From Planctomycetota bacterium (GTDB lineage Bacteria; Planctomycetota; E44-bin39): DNA of 33,586 nt. This document shows, piece by piece, positions 6,168-13,522 of the stretch; position 1 is the stretch's first letter; each line of letters begins with the position of its first letter. The translations under genes and the position numbers were made by a program. Location of the stretch: positions 1 to 33,586 of the forward strand of contig SOJX01000109.1 of NCBI GenBank assembly GCA_004376375.1, written 5' to 3'. The notes below the pieces were generated by a model, which saw only the letters and a program-made list of their open reading frames with translations, did no database searches and was not told the origin of the DNA.

Positions 6168-6548
6168 ATGAAACAGATAAACATTCTGGATTCGAAGATG
6201 CGGAGCTACTCGTACTCACGCGACGAGATAACTATCGGCCGCTCGTCCAAGAACGACCTCTGCCTGCCCGACGCCGCGGTTTCGCGCAAGCACGCGCTGA
6301 TACACAAGGGCGATAAGGGATTCGTAATCGAGGACCTGGGCTCGTCCAACGGGACGTTCGTCAACGGCGAAAAAGTAACGCAGCGCGAAGTCGGCGCAAA
6401 CGACGTCATCAAGCTCGGCAACACCATCCTCTTTTTCCACACTTCCAGGGAAGAGGCCGAGAAGGCGAAAGCGAAGATGAAAGACATGCCCGAGGCCACC
6501 TCCGCTTCCGAGGACGACATGACGGAAGACGTTACGCTGGACAACTAA
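6168..6548 (+). CDS. FHA-domain protein (phosphothreonine-binding adaptor)
   Basis: A 126-residue cytoplasmic protein that is almost only an FHA domain. Motifs are in the expected places: IGRSS at 23-27, SRKH at 39-42 and the SSNGTFVNG loop at 59-67, which are the residues that contact phosphothreonine in this fold. After the domain comes a Lys/Glu/Met-rich helix and an acidic tail with two threonines (MTEDVTLDN). Such tails can be kinase targets, so intramolecular switching is possible but only inferred. AGAAGGAACG upstream of the ATG serves as ribosome binding site. No Ser/Thr kinase gene is in the window. It shares a transcript, most likely, with the lipoprotein gene before it. Confidence 0.92.
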   Translation: MKQINILDSKMRSYSYSRDEITIGRSSKNDLCLPDAAVSRKHALIHKGDKGFVIEDLGSSNGTFVNGEKVTQREVGANDVIKLGNTILFFHTSREEAEKAKAKMKDMPEATSASEDDMTEDVTLDN

Positions 6549-6615
6549 AATAGACTACTCACAAATTCCTCGTATTTTACCGGCGTCTATTGTGCGATAT
6601 TCGAAGGTTCTTTTG

Positions 6616-6671
6616 AATCCGGAATCTTCAATCCGAAATCCGAAATCTTCAATCCGCAATCCGAAATCTTC
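6616..6671. repeat. Heptamer array 5, words AATCCGN and AATCTTC
   Basis: Eight consecutive 7-nt units from 6616 to 6671. Five fit AATCCGN and three are AATCTTC, so two words alternate in one register. The last unit touches the nadE stop codon (minus strand, 6671-6673). The location is between the convergent FHA and nadE genes. Confidence 0.9.
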
Positions 6672-8299
6672 TAGCTCCAGCCCTGTGCGATAGGCATGCG
6701 CCAGCCGCTGCCGTAGGCGCGGGGCATGACTTTCAGGCCCGGCGGCATCTGCTTGCGCTTGAATTCGCTCCGGTCGATTCTGCGCGCGACGTCCCCGACG
6801 AGCCCGCGGTCGTGGCCCGATTTTGCGATTTCGTCGATCGACCGGGATTCCTCGACGTAGGCGTGGATTATTTTATCCAGTATCTCGTACGGCGGGAGCG
6901 AGTCCTGGTCGGTCTGGTCGGGCTTCAGCTCGGCCGACGGCGGTTTCGTTATAGTGTTTGCCGGAATGATTTCGCCGTTCGCGTTAATCTTTTTTGCCAG
7001 TTCGTAAACCATCATTTTCGGCACATCGGACAGGACGGCCAGGCCGCCTGCCATATCGCCGTAAAGGGTGCAGTAGCCGACGGAGATTTCACTCTTGTTG
7101 CCGGTGGATAGAACCAGCGCGCCCGTGTTGTTGGAGACGGCCATAAGCAGATTGCCGCGGATGCGGGCCTGGATGTTTTCGCCCGTTGTGTCGCCTTCGC
7201 GCTCGATAATCTCGTGGGAGAGAATTTTCATATACGCATTATATATATGTGTGATTGGCAGAACCTTGTACTCGATACCGAGGTTTTCGGCAAGTGTTCT
7301 GGCGTCGTTGATCGAGCCCTTTGAGGAAAACGGGCCCGGCATTCCGAGGGCAAGAACGTTCTCGGCGCCGAGCGCGCGTACGGCGATGGCGGCAGTGACG
7401 GCTGAATCAATCCCGCCCGAGAGGCCGATGACGGTCTTTTTGAACCCGCATTTTTTCAGGTAATCTCTAACGCCGAGTGTCAGTGCATCATGTACGGATG
7501 TGACGTCGTCGGCCTGCGGCAAATCAACCGGTGCGGTTGAATCAAGATCGATCAGCTTGTACTTGCTTTCAAAACTGGGAATGAAGCATTGTAGTGTACC
7601 GTCGGCCCCAACGACCATCGAGCTGCCGTCGAAGATGAGGTCGTCGTTGCCGCCGACCTGGTTTGCGAGAATCATGGTCACGCCGTGCTGCTTTGCCTTG
7701 CGGGAAAACAGGTCGTAACGGTAATTAACTTTCCCCACGCAGAACGGGCTTGCGGAAACGTTGATAATTATTTTCGCACCCGCCGCGGCAAGATCGGAAA
7801 CCGGATCACAGTCGTAGAGGTCGCGGCCTTCGAACGGTTCCGTCCACGCGTCCTCGCATACGGTAAGGCCGATGGTCGAGCCCGCGAATTCGAACGGTTC
7901 GCTTGCGTCACCGGGTGCGAAGTAGCGGCTCTCATCGTAAACGTCGCAGGTCGGGAGTAGTCTTTTCGGCTGGATGTGAATAGCCTTGCCGTCTCTTGCG
8001 CAAACGGCTGAGTTGAAAAGCGGTTTCCCGGTCTCGCCGGTGTTGCGCGTGACAGTTCCGAATACAAGCGCGGTTTTTTTCGTCGCCGCGATGACCTTTT
8101 TATTCGCCTCGGCGATTGCGTCGACGAAACCGCCTCTCATCAGTAAATCTTTCGGCGGGTAGCCGCAAAGGCAGAGCTCGGGGCAGACCAGGATGTCGGC
8201 ACCGTCGGCCTCGGCGCGTTTGAGCGATTCCAGGATGGCTTCCGTATTGGCCGGGATATCGCCGACGTGTGGGTTGATCTGGGCAATCGCGATCTTCAT
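6671..8299 (-). CDS. nadE: Glutamine-dependent NAD+ synthetase
   Basis: A 542-residue two-domain enzyme that makes NAD+ from nicotinic acid adenine dinucleotide, ATP and glutamine in the cytoplasm. The N-terminal nitrilase-type glutaminase domain has its Glu41-Lys112-Cys148 triad (CPELCLCGYPP, QPKRLLPTCDVYDE, LTVCEDAW). The C-terminal synthetase domain has the ATP pyrophosphatase loop SGGIDS at 294-299 and STGNKSE further on. Length and order are those of the standard bacterial fused form. ATG at 8299 is preceded by GAGGAG with good spacing. It is a single gene with its own promoter, divergent from the cyclase-family gene. Its stop codon abuts heptamer array 5. Confidence 0.97.
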   Translation of the reverse strand: MKIAIAQINPHVGDIPANTEAILESLKRAEADGADILVCPELCLCGYPPKDLLMRGGFVDAIAEANKKVIAATKKTALVFGTVTRNTGETGKPLFNSAVCARDGKAIHIQPKRLLPTCDVYDESRYFAPGDASEPFEFAGSTIGLTVCEDAWTEPFEGRDLYDCDPVSDLAAAGAKIIINVSASPFCVGKVNYRYDLFSRKAKQHGVTMILANQVGGNDDLIFDGSSMVVGADGTLQCFIPSFESKYKLIDLDSTAPVDLPQADDVTSVHDALTLGVRDYLKKCGFKKTVIGLSGGIDSAVTAAIAVRALGAENVLALGMPGPFSSKGSINDARTLAENLGIEYKVLPITHIYNAYMKILSHEIIEREGDTTGENIQARIRGNLLMAVSNNTGALVLSTGNKSEISVGYCTLYGDMAGGLAVLSDVPKMMVYELAKKINANGEIIPANTITKPPSAELKPDQTDQDSLPPYEILDKIIHAYVEESRSIDEIAKSGHDRGLVGDVARRIDRSEFKRKQMPPGLKVMPRAYGSGWRMPIAQGWS

Positions 8300-8319
8300 T
8301 CCTCTGCTCCTCAGATACG

Positions 8320-8348
8320 ATTCTAGCGCGCGCAGGGCCGCGTATCAA
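8320..8348 (-). promoter_or_regulatory. Promoter of nadE
   Basis: On the minus strand TTGATA (8348-8343) and TAGAAT (8325-8320) are 17 bases apart. Initiation near 8313 gives a leader of about 14 bases, just enough to hold the GAGGAG ribosome binding site. Confidence 0.6.
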
Positions 8349-8381
8349 TAAAAAAGACGTTTCATAAAAACAAAGGGATGT

Positions 8382-8410
8382 TTGAAATCTTCCCCTGCTT
8401 TTTGTATCCT
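8382..8410 (+). promoter_or_regulatory. Promoter of the cyclase-family gene
   Basis: TTGAAA (8382-8387) and TATCCT (8405-8410) are separated by 17 bases. Initiation near 8417 would leave about 28 bases of leader. It stands back to back with the nadE promoter. Confidence 0.55.
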
Positions 8411-8444
8411 GATCAATCCGGAAAAACACTACGGCGGAGGAGCG

Positions 8445-9089
8445 ATGGGAAAGCTGATAGATATTTCAGTGCCGGTGCGCGAAGGCATGATAGTCTGGCC
8501 GGGCGACGGCGGACCCAGAATCACGCGGCTCCGGAGCCTCGAGGAGGGGAGCCACTCCAACTTTTCCGGGATGGAGTGCAGCCTTCACACGGGCACGCAT
8601 ATTGACGCGCCCCTGCATTTTATATCCGGCGCGAATAGCATCGACCGGGTGCCGCTTGAAGTTTTCATCGGCCCGGCGCAGGTCCTGTATTTTCCCGATA
8701 ACGAATTCATAACCGCGGACGACCTGGAAAATTCCGGCCTGCCGGACGAAACCGAGCGTCTGCTCCTGAAGACGAGGAACTCCGATTGGTGGAAAGAGGG
8801 CGTCATGGAGTTCCGTGAAGATTATGTCGCGCTGACCGACGACGCGGCCCGCTGGGTTGTTGAGCACGGTATAAAACTTCTCGGAGTTGATTACCTTTCA
8901 ATTGACCACCAGGTGCACGGGAAGAACGCGCATTCGATCCTCCTCGGCGCCGGGCTCGTGCTTCTGGAGACGATAAACCTTTCCGGCGTCGAGCCGGGCG
9001 AATACGAGCTGTTCAGCCAGCCTCTGAACCTGATCGGCGCTGAAGGCTCGCCGGTAAGAGCGGTACTGAAAAAATATCAGGATAATTAA
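8445..9089 (+). CDS. Cyclase-family metal hydrolase (kynurenine formamidase-like)
   Basis: A 214-residue cytoplasmic protein of the PF04199 cyclase family, which includes kynurenine formamidase and isatin hydrolase. Diagnostic features are LIDISVPVREGMIVWPGD at the start and HTGTHIDAPLHF with His48, His52 and Asp54, the metal-binding motif. GVDYLSIDH in the middle and an NLIGAEGSPVRA-like end also fit. The ATG at 8445 is chosen over one at 8382 because GGAGGAG stands 5 bases upstream of it and the longer version would begin inside the -35 hexamer. No tryptophan-pathway gene is nearby, so the substrate is unknown. It is convergent with the radical SAM gene, with only 8 bases between. Confidence 0.9.
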   Translation: MGKLIDISVPVREGMIVWPGDGGPRITRLRSLEEGSHSNFSGMECSLHTGTHIDAPLHFISGANSIDRVPLEVFIGPAQVLYFPDNEFITADDLENSGLPDETERLLLKTRNSDWWKEGVMEFREDYVALTDDAARWVVEHGIKLLGVDYLSIDHQVHGKNAHSILLGAGLVLLETINLSGVEPGEYELFSQPLNLIGAEGSPVRAVLKKYQDN

Positions 9090-9097
9090 AAGACGGG

Positions 9098-10465
9098 TTA
9101 TCTCGGGCTTATCAGCTTTCGCACCGCGAATCGGGCGGGGAGGGCGAAAAGCTCGAGGTAGAAGCGGAGGGGAACGATTTTATTATATAGAACCTTGTCC
9201 GCTATTTTCAGAATCTGCCGCGGCGTGTAAAAACGCCTCAGGATTTCGTTCTGGATTTTCTTCAGCCTGCCGCGCGGAAACTCGTCCGAATGCACCTTTC
9301 CGTCGTCTGCGACGTGAAAGCCGGGTTTGCCTGCAAGCTCGTCGTAGAGCGGCGTGTTTTTCGGACAGCGCAGGCGGGAGACGCCGATCGAGTCGAGTCC
9401 GAGCTCGTGCGAATAGTCCGCGATTTCGAGCATCCCTTCTTCACCCTCGCCGGGCGCGCCGATAATGAATGTGCCGTGGTACCAGATTTTAACCTTGCGC
9501 AGAACTTCCATTCGCCGGCGAAAAGTTTCCGTCGTGATTCCCTTCCCGTAATACTCGAGCGTCTCGTCCCGCGCCGACTCGACGCCGATATAGATCGCGC
9601 GCACGCCGGCATCGTGCATCTTCCGCACGACGCGCGGGCGTTTTGCAATGTCGCTCCGCCCGTTTACGATGAGCATTTTGTTCAACCGCGAATCGATCAG
9701 CGCGTCGCAGACGGATTCCAGGCGGTCGAGGTCGTGGGTGAAATTATCGTCTGCGGCGACGAGAACTCTCGCCTCGACGTCGCGGAGCTCGCGGATTATT
9801 GACTCGGGCGGGCGCGCGGTGAACGGCCGCGGCGTCGAGTGCTCGTTACGCGCAAACGTGCAGAACTTGCAGCGGTACGGGCAGCCGCGGGTCATCGCGA
9901 TGAGGTCGATCGGGATGCCGAGGTCGACGTCTCCAATTTGCATCGTGTAGCGGTGGCGGCGCAGGCCGCGGTCCGGAACAATATCGTTATCGACTTCGCC
10001 GTAATCGCGGGGCCGGTTGTAAACCGCTCTGCCGTTTTTGCGCCAGGTAATGCCGTCGATTTTTTCAAGCGGCACGCCTTCGGCGATTTCCCTGATAATT
10101 TCCTCGCCGTCGCCGCGGACAAGGATGTCGATTCTCGGTATTTCGTCGATGAAGCGGTCGGCGTTCATCGTGGCGTGGCGCCCGCCGACGATAACGGTCG
10201 GCTCCGCGGGAAGGCTGTTGATTATTTCTGCGTATTTTTTTTCCTCGTGGTGCCAGTTGCACGAGACGCAGACGAGGCCGGTTTCGGGCCTGATGAACGG
10301 TTCGTGGGAGCGGTCCTTTCGCAGGTCGACGATATCGATTTTCCGCGCATAAGGTTTCAGCGCAGCCGCGATATATTCCAGACCAAGCGGCGGGAAAAAG
10401 CCCACTTTCGGTAATTCGCGCCTGTACGGGTACAGGCACAGGGCGTGGCGATACGGTTTCGGCAT
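9098..10465 (-). CDS. B12-binding-type radical SAM protein
   Basis: A 455-residue protein with an N-terminal Rossmann-like region (1-140) of the cobalamin-binding type found in many radical SAM enzymes. It includes FFPPLGLEYIAAAL and TVIVGGRHATM. A radical SAM core follows, with the [4Fe-4S] motif CPYRCKFC (Cys195, Cys199, Cys202). Downstream motifs AIYIGVESARDETLEYYGKG and GTFIIGAPGEGEEG are typical of the family that includes BchE- and HpnP-like methyltransferases or oxygen-independent cyclases. The classic B12 DxHxxG motif is not evident, so cobalamin use is uncertain. The reaction is unknown. GGGGG lies almost directly before the ATG, closer than normal. It is a single gene. Confidence 0.88.
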   Translation of the reverse strand: MPKPYRHALCLYPYRRELPKVGFFPPLGLEYIAAALKPYARKIDIVDLRKDRSHEPFIRPETGLVCVSCNWHHEEKKYAEIINSLPAEPTVIVGGRHATMNADRFIDEIPRIDILVRGDGEEIIREIAEGVPLEKIDGITWRKNGRAVYNRPRDYGEVDNDIVPDRGLRRHRYTMQIGDVDLGIPIDLIAMTRGCPYRCKFCTFARNEHSTPRPFTARPPESIIRELRDVEARVLVAADDNFTHDLDRLESVCDALIDSRLNKMLIVNGRSDIAKRPRVVRKMHDAGVRAIYIGVESARDETLEYYGKGITTETFRRRMEVLRKVKIWYHGTFIIGAPGEGEEGMLEIADYSHELGLDSIGVSRLRCPKNTPLYDELAGKPGFHVADDGKVHSDEFPRGRLKKIQNEILRRFYTPRQILKIADKVLYNKIVPLRFYLELFALPARFAVRKLISPR

Positions 10466-10509
10466 GCCCCCTATTGTATATCAACCTTATCCGGCTGCAA
10501 TGAGAAATT

Positions 10510-10549
10510 CGGTTGCTCGGTTTTTCGGTTCTTCGGTTTTTCGGTTATG
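10510..10549. repeat. Octamer array 6, word CGGTTNNT
   Basis: Five consecutive 8-nt units at 10510, 10518, 10526, 10534 and 10542 all begin CGGTT; four of them end in T. The period is 8, not 7. It lies between two divergent genes and upstream of the palindrome. Confidence 0.8.
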
Positions 10550-10566
10550 ATGAGCTTCGCGCGTTA

Positions 10567-10596
10567 TGTAGGGGCGCAGCATGCTGCGCCCCTACA
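10567..10596. repeat. Perfect 30-bp palindrome
   Basis: Fifteen bases (TGTAGGGGCGCAGCA) are followed directly by their exact reverse complement with no loop. The core is GGGGCGCAGC/GCTGCGCCCC. The outer flanking bases do not pair, so the palindrome is bounded. It lies in the divergent region upstream of the ApbE-like gene, 33 bases before its -35 hexamer. Confidence 0.95.
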
Positions 10597-10628
10597 ATTG
10601 AGACATTACCCGCGTATGCGAATTGTTT

Positions 10629-10657
10629 TTGACGCGCGGGCGTTGTCGTGTTATGCT
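10629..10657 (+). promoter_or_regulatory. Promoter of the ApbE-like gene
   Basis: TTGACG (10629-10634) and TATGCT (10652-10657) have a 17-base spacer. Initiation is expected near 10664. Two direct copies of TGCCGGTGT (10657-10665 and 10668-10676) overlap the start site 11 bases apart, which is the layout of a repressor operator, though no regulator is identified. Confidence 0.6.
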
Positions 10658-10717
10658 GCCGGTGTTGTGCCGGTGTGCGAATTACATTTCTATTAAATAT
10701 CTTTCCGGAGAGATGGA

Positions 10718-11908
10718 ATGATGTTCGAAGACCGCACGGCCGATCACGGGATATCCAGAACGTCGAAGCGCTTCTATGTCGCTGCCGTTATCGTATTTAT
10801 TGTTGCCTCGGCAATTGCTATCGCGGTTGGCGTTTCCAGGGCGCCCGACGGAGAGGTTGAAGGGCCGATCAGGATAAAGCCGAAAGAAGGCGGACCCGCC
10901 GTGCTGTTCAGACGCCATCCCGAGATGAAAAACGTTTTCATTATTGCCGCCGACGACATGATGGGCGGCGTTCCGGTGGAGATTACCGGATGGGGCCTGG
11001 AGAAAAAGGAGCTTTTCAGCGCGTTTGAAGCCGCGCTCAACAGGATGCGCGGGATCGAGGCGAAGCTTTCCACGTACAGAACCGACAGCGAGATTTCGCA
11101 GATAAACGAGGTCGCGGGCATGGCCGCGGTCGAGGTCGACAAGGATACGATGCGCGTCATGCAGAAGTCGATCGAGCTTTGCGAGTATTTCGCCGGCCGA
11201 CTTGATATTACGATCGGGCCGTTTGTCGACCTCTGGAAGAAATGCGGAAAAGAGGACCGCGAACCCACTCAGGAGGAGATGGGAATAGCCCGCCAGTTCG
11301 TCGGTTACGGCATGATCGAGATTTCAGAAAACGGAAGCACCATCAAGCTGCTTTACGAGGGGATGCGGCTCGACCTCGGCGCCACCGCCAAGGGTTTCAT
11401 GGTGGACGAGGCCGCGGCCGTTCTGAAGGAGAAAGGTTTGAAAGGTTTTCTGATAATGGCCGGAGGCGACGGTTACGCGCACGGCGTGAGGTCCGACGGC
11501 AAAGAGTGGCGCGTCGGCATTGCGGAGCCGAAGCCGGGCTCGCAGGGCCCCACGCCCGGGACTTCGAGCTACGTGAAGAAACTTAAGGCTTCCAACGTCG
11601 CCGTCACCACGAGCGGCAACTATATCCGCGGGCCCGAGATCAAAGGCAGGAAGCGAAGTCACATCATCAACCCGCTGGACGGCCAGCCGTGCGATTCCGT
11701 TCCGAGCGTGACCGCAATCGCGCCGGACGCGCTTACAGCCGACGCGTACGCCACGGGTTTCTCAGTGATGGCGCATGACAGGGGCGTCAAAGAGACAATC
11801 GAAACCGCTGAGATGACCGATGACGTGGAGATTCTGATTCTTATTTATAAAGACGGAAAGCTTACCGCACACCAGACCGAAGGTTTTGGCAAATACCTGC
11901 TGGAATAG
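10718..11908 (+). CDS. apbE: FAD:protein FMN transferase, membrane-anchored ApbE family
   Basis: A 396-residue ApbE-family enzyme, which covalently attaches FMN from FAD to a threonine of partner proteins. Family motifs in order are STYRTDSEISQIN (118-130), LDITIGPFVDLW (162-173), DLGATAKG (219-226; usually DLGGxAKG), SHIINP (314-319) and TADAYATG (340-347). The last contains the metal-binding Asp and Thr. Unlike typical ApbE lipoproteins it has no lipobox but one transmembrane helix at about 20-40, so it is probably anchored in the inner membrane with the domain outside. Two adjacent ATG codons (10718, 10721) follow GGAGAG; either may be used. No Rnf, Nqr or other flavinylation substrate gene is in the window. 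Confidence 0.93.
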   Translation: MMFEDRTADHGISRTSKRFYVAAVIVFIVASAIAIAVGVSRAPDGEVEGPIRIKPKEGGPAVLFRRHPEMKNVFIIAADDMMGGVPVEITGWGLEKKELFSAFEAALNRMRGIEAKLSTYRTDSEISQINEVAGMAAVEVDKDTMRVMQKSIELCEYFAGRLDITIGPFVDLWKKCGKEDREPTQEEMGIARQFVGYGMIEISENGSTIKLLYEGMRLDLGATAKGFMVDEAAAVLKEKGLKGFLIMAGGDGYAHGVRSDGKEWRVGIAEPKPGSQGPTPGTSSYVKKLKASNVAVTTSGNYIRGPEIKGRKRSHIINPLDGQPCDSVPSVTAIAPDALTADAYATGFSVMAHDRGVKETIETAEMTDDVEILILIYKDGKLTAHQTEGFGKYLLE

Positions 11909-11950
11909 TATAAGTCCGGTTGCGCACCTATGCCGCAGTACTGATTCTTA

Positions 11951-11974
11951 ACTTCAGCACTTCAACACTTCAGC
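11951..11974. repeat. Octamer array 7, word ACTTCARC
   Basis: Three 8-nt units at 11951, 11959 and 11967 (ACTTCAGC, ACTTCAAC, ACTTCAGC) are in register. A decayed unit continues into the minus-strand gene's stop codon at 11976-11978. The location is between the convergent ApbE-like and PPC genes. Confidence 0.7.
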
Positions 11975-11975
11975 A

Positions 11976-12398
11976 CTATTTCAGTTTTATCAGATTGAGT
12001 CCGATATTTTCGTCGAGGCTGCGCTGCATTTCGACGGGGTGTTTCGTTATGACGATTTCGCCGGTGACGGAGATCGTGCCTTCGAAGAGGTGGCCCGTGT
12101 AGGCGCTGAAATCGGGTCCGCATATGGTGGCGTGCGCGTGCACGAAAGGTTTGCCGTCCAGTTGCGCTATGTTTCCAATCAGGGTGCCGAGCTCCATGGA
12201 GAAGGGGAACTCCTTGCGCTCGTAATCGCACGCCTCGACGTCGAAGTAGCCGAGCGTTATTCTATCGGCTGCGCCGATGCCGGTGAAGGTCGCCGACTTG
12301 ATGTTTTTTTCTTCCGCAAGGGCTATGAGCGATTCAATAATCTTCTCACCCTTGTCGAGCACCACAAAGACATTATTCCCCTTGGTCCAGTGTTTCAT
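11976..12398 (-). CDS. PPC (DUF296) domain protein
   Basis: A 140-residue single-domain protein of the PCC/DUF296 family, found alone in bacteria and fused to AT-hooks in plants. Recognisable parts are LDKGEKIIESL at the start, ATFTGIGAADRITLGYF, and the metal-site-like run FVHAHATICG then GHLFEGTISVTGEI. The bacterial proteins form trimers; their role is unclear despite the DNA-binding label. The ATG overlaps the stop of the upstream zinc-ribbon gene (ATGA, 12395-12398), so translation is coupled and the two share a promoter at 13480-13508. Pairing a cytoplasmic PPC protein with an exported protein is odd and gives no clear clue to function. Confidence 0.9.
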   Translation of the reverse strand: MKHWTKGNNVFVVLDKGEKIIESLIALAEEKNIKSATFTGIGAADRITLGYFDVEACDYERKEFPFSMELGTLIGNIAQLDGKPFVHAHATICGPDFSAYTGHLFEGTISVTGEIVITKHPVEMQRSLDENIGLNLIKLK

Positions 12399-13438
12399 TT
12401 GTTAGGCTCCAGTTCTACCCGGACTCTCGTTATGTACCAGTTGCCCGGAGGCTTGCATTTAAGTTCGAACGTATAGACCCGCTTCATGGGCGAGCGGGAT
12501 GAAATCGCGTAGTTGTATACAAGTGTTGCGCTTTCGGCCATCATGTCTACCGATGCGGCGGTTCCCTTCATCCGCTTGAGCGTATTGCGGTTGCTTTCCT
12601 CGAAGTGCGTTTTCAGGAATTCCGGCTTGAAGTCATCGAAGTCCGGTTCTTTTTCCTCAGCGTCACTGTTTTCGTAGAGGTCCTCCCAGACGACGATTCT
12701 GTCAAGGTCTGCGGGCCGGTTCTTGCGTATCGCTTCAATAAAGGAGAGGCAGACCCGGCTGGGCTCGGCCTGCGCGGAGCGGGTTTTTTCTTTCCGTTGC
12801 GTCGTTTCGGATGAGTTCTCCCCGGCCGTTGCGGGCGGAATATCGGAGGTTGTGCCGGCCGGCGCCTTTTCATCAGCTTCTGTCTGTTCAGGTTTCTCTT
12901 TCATTATCTTGTGCAAAACCGCGATTCGCGATTCAATTCTTTTTATTCGTGGATCATCGGGATTAATGTTCTTGTAGTTTTCAAGATGCTCTTTGACCTT
13001 GTTCAGGCAGGCCTTTGCCTTTTTCAGGTTTTCCTCCCGGCCAGGATTGCCCGGAAACGTACTCCCGCAATGCTTCAGCGCTACGCGGTATTCCTTGAGC
13101 GCAGCCTTCATTTCCGGATGGTCTTCCGAGGTTTCGATAATGGAGGGTTTATCTGTTAATTTCTCAGTCTTTTCAGCTTTGCCGGGGCCTTTCGCCGGTT
13201 TCTCAGTTTTCCCGGCAGGCTTGAGTTCTGCGCTGCAATGGGGGCAGAATTTCCAGTTCGGGTTGTCGACGAGTTTTTCGCAGGAAGGGCACATGCAGTT
13301 GACCGCGACTCCGCACCACGGGCAGAAATTCCAGTCCGACTCCATGGTCTTTTCACACTTCGAGCATTCGCCCGCGGTCGAGGGGACCGCCAGCGTTACA
13401 ATTGCGAGTAAAGTGACGAGTGCAATCGAGGCTCTCAT
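12395..13438 (-). CDS. Exported double zinc-ribbon protein
   Basis: A 347-residue protein with an N-terminal signal peptide (RASIALVTLLAIVTLAVPSTAG, likely cut before GECSKC). Right after it come two zinc-ribbon-like units of the pattern CxxC...CPWC and CPSC...CPHC, with an extra CMC between. A long Lys/Pro-rich linker follows (KPAGKTEKPAKGPG-like), then a helical segment and an acidic Glu/Ser region. The final domain of about 115 residues (from SRVCLSFIEAIRK) resembles NTF2-like or DUF4878-type exported domains. Zinc ribbons are unusual outside the cytoplasm. AAGGCGG precedes the ATG. It is the first gene of a two-gene operon with the PPC gene. The function is unknown. Confidence 0.8.
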   Translation of the reverse strand: MRASIALVTLLAIVTLAVPSTAGECSKCEKTMESDWNFCPWCGVAVNCMCPSCEKLVDNPNWKFCPHCSAELKPAGKTEKPAKGPGKAEKTEKLTDKPSIIETSEDHPEMKAALKEYRVALKHCGSTFPGNPGREENLKKAKACLNKVKEHLENYKNINPDDPRIKRIESRIAVLHKIMKEKPEQTEADEKAPAGTTSDIPPATAGENSSETTQRKEKTRSAQAEPSRVCLSFIEAIRKNRPADLDRIVVWEDLYENSDAEEKEPDFDDFKPEFLKTHFEESNRNTLKRMKGTAASVDMMAESATLVYNYAISSRSPMKRVYTFELKCKPPGNWYITRVRVELEPNK

Positions 13439-13479
13439 GACAACCGCCTTTATTAAACACCATTCAGCAATGACCAGTT

Positions 13480-13508
13480 ATTATAGACCGGTCCGCCCGG
13501 ACAGTCAA
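13480..13508 (-). promoter_or_regulatory. Strong sigma70-type promoter of the zinc-ribbon/PPC operon
   Basis: On the minus strand TTGACT (13508-13503) and a perfect TATAAT (13485-13480) are 17 bases apart. A small inverted repeat, GTCCG-CC-CGGAC (13491-13502), occupies the spacer and could be a repressor site. Initiation near 13473 leaves about 35 bases before the ATG at 13438. Confidence 0.8.
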
Positions 13509-13522
13509 GGCGGAAGGTTGGC

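Noticed and set aside
10473..10495. Promoter TTGCAG-16-TACAAT for the radical SAM gene (-)
   Set aside because: It would make the message start at the ATG with no room for the GGGGG before it; kept only as a supporting hint for leaderless starts.
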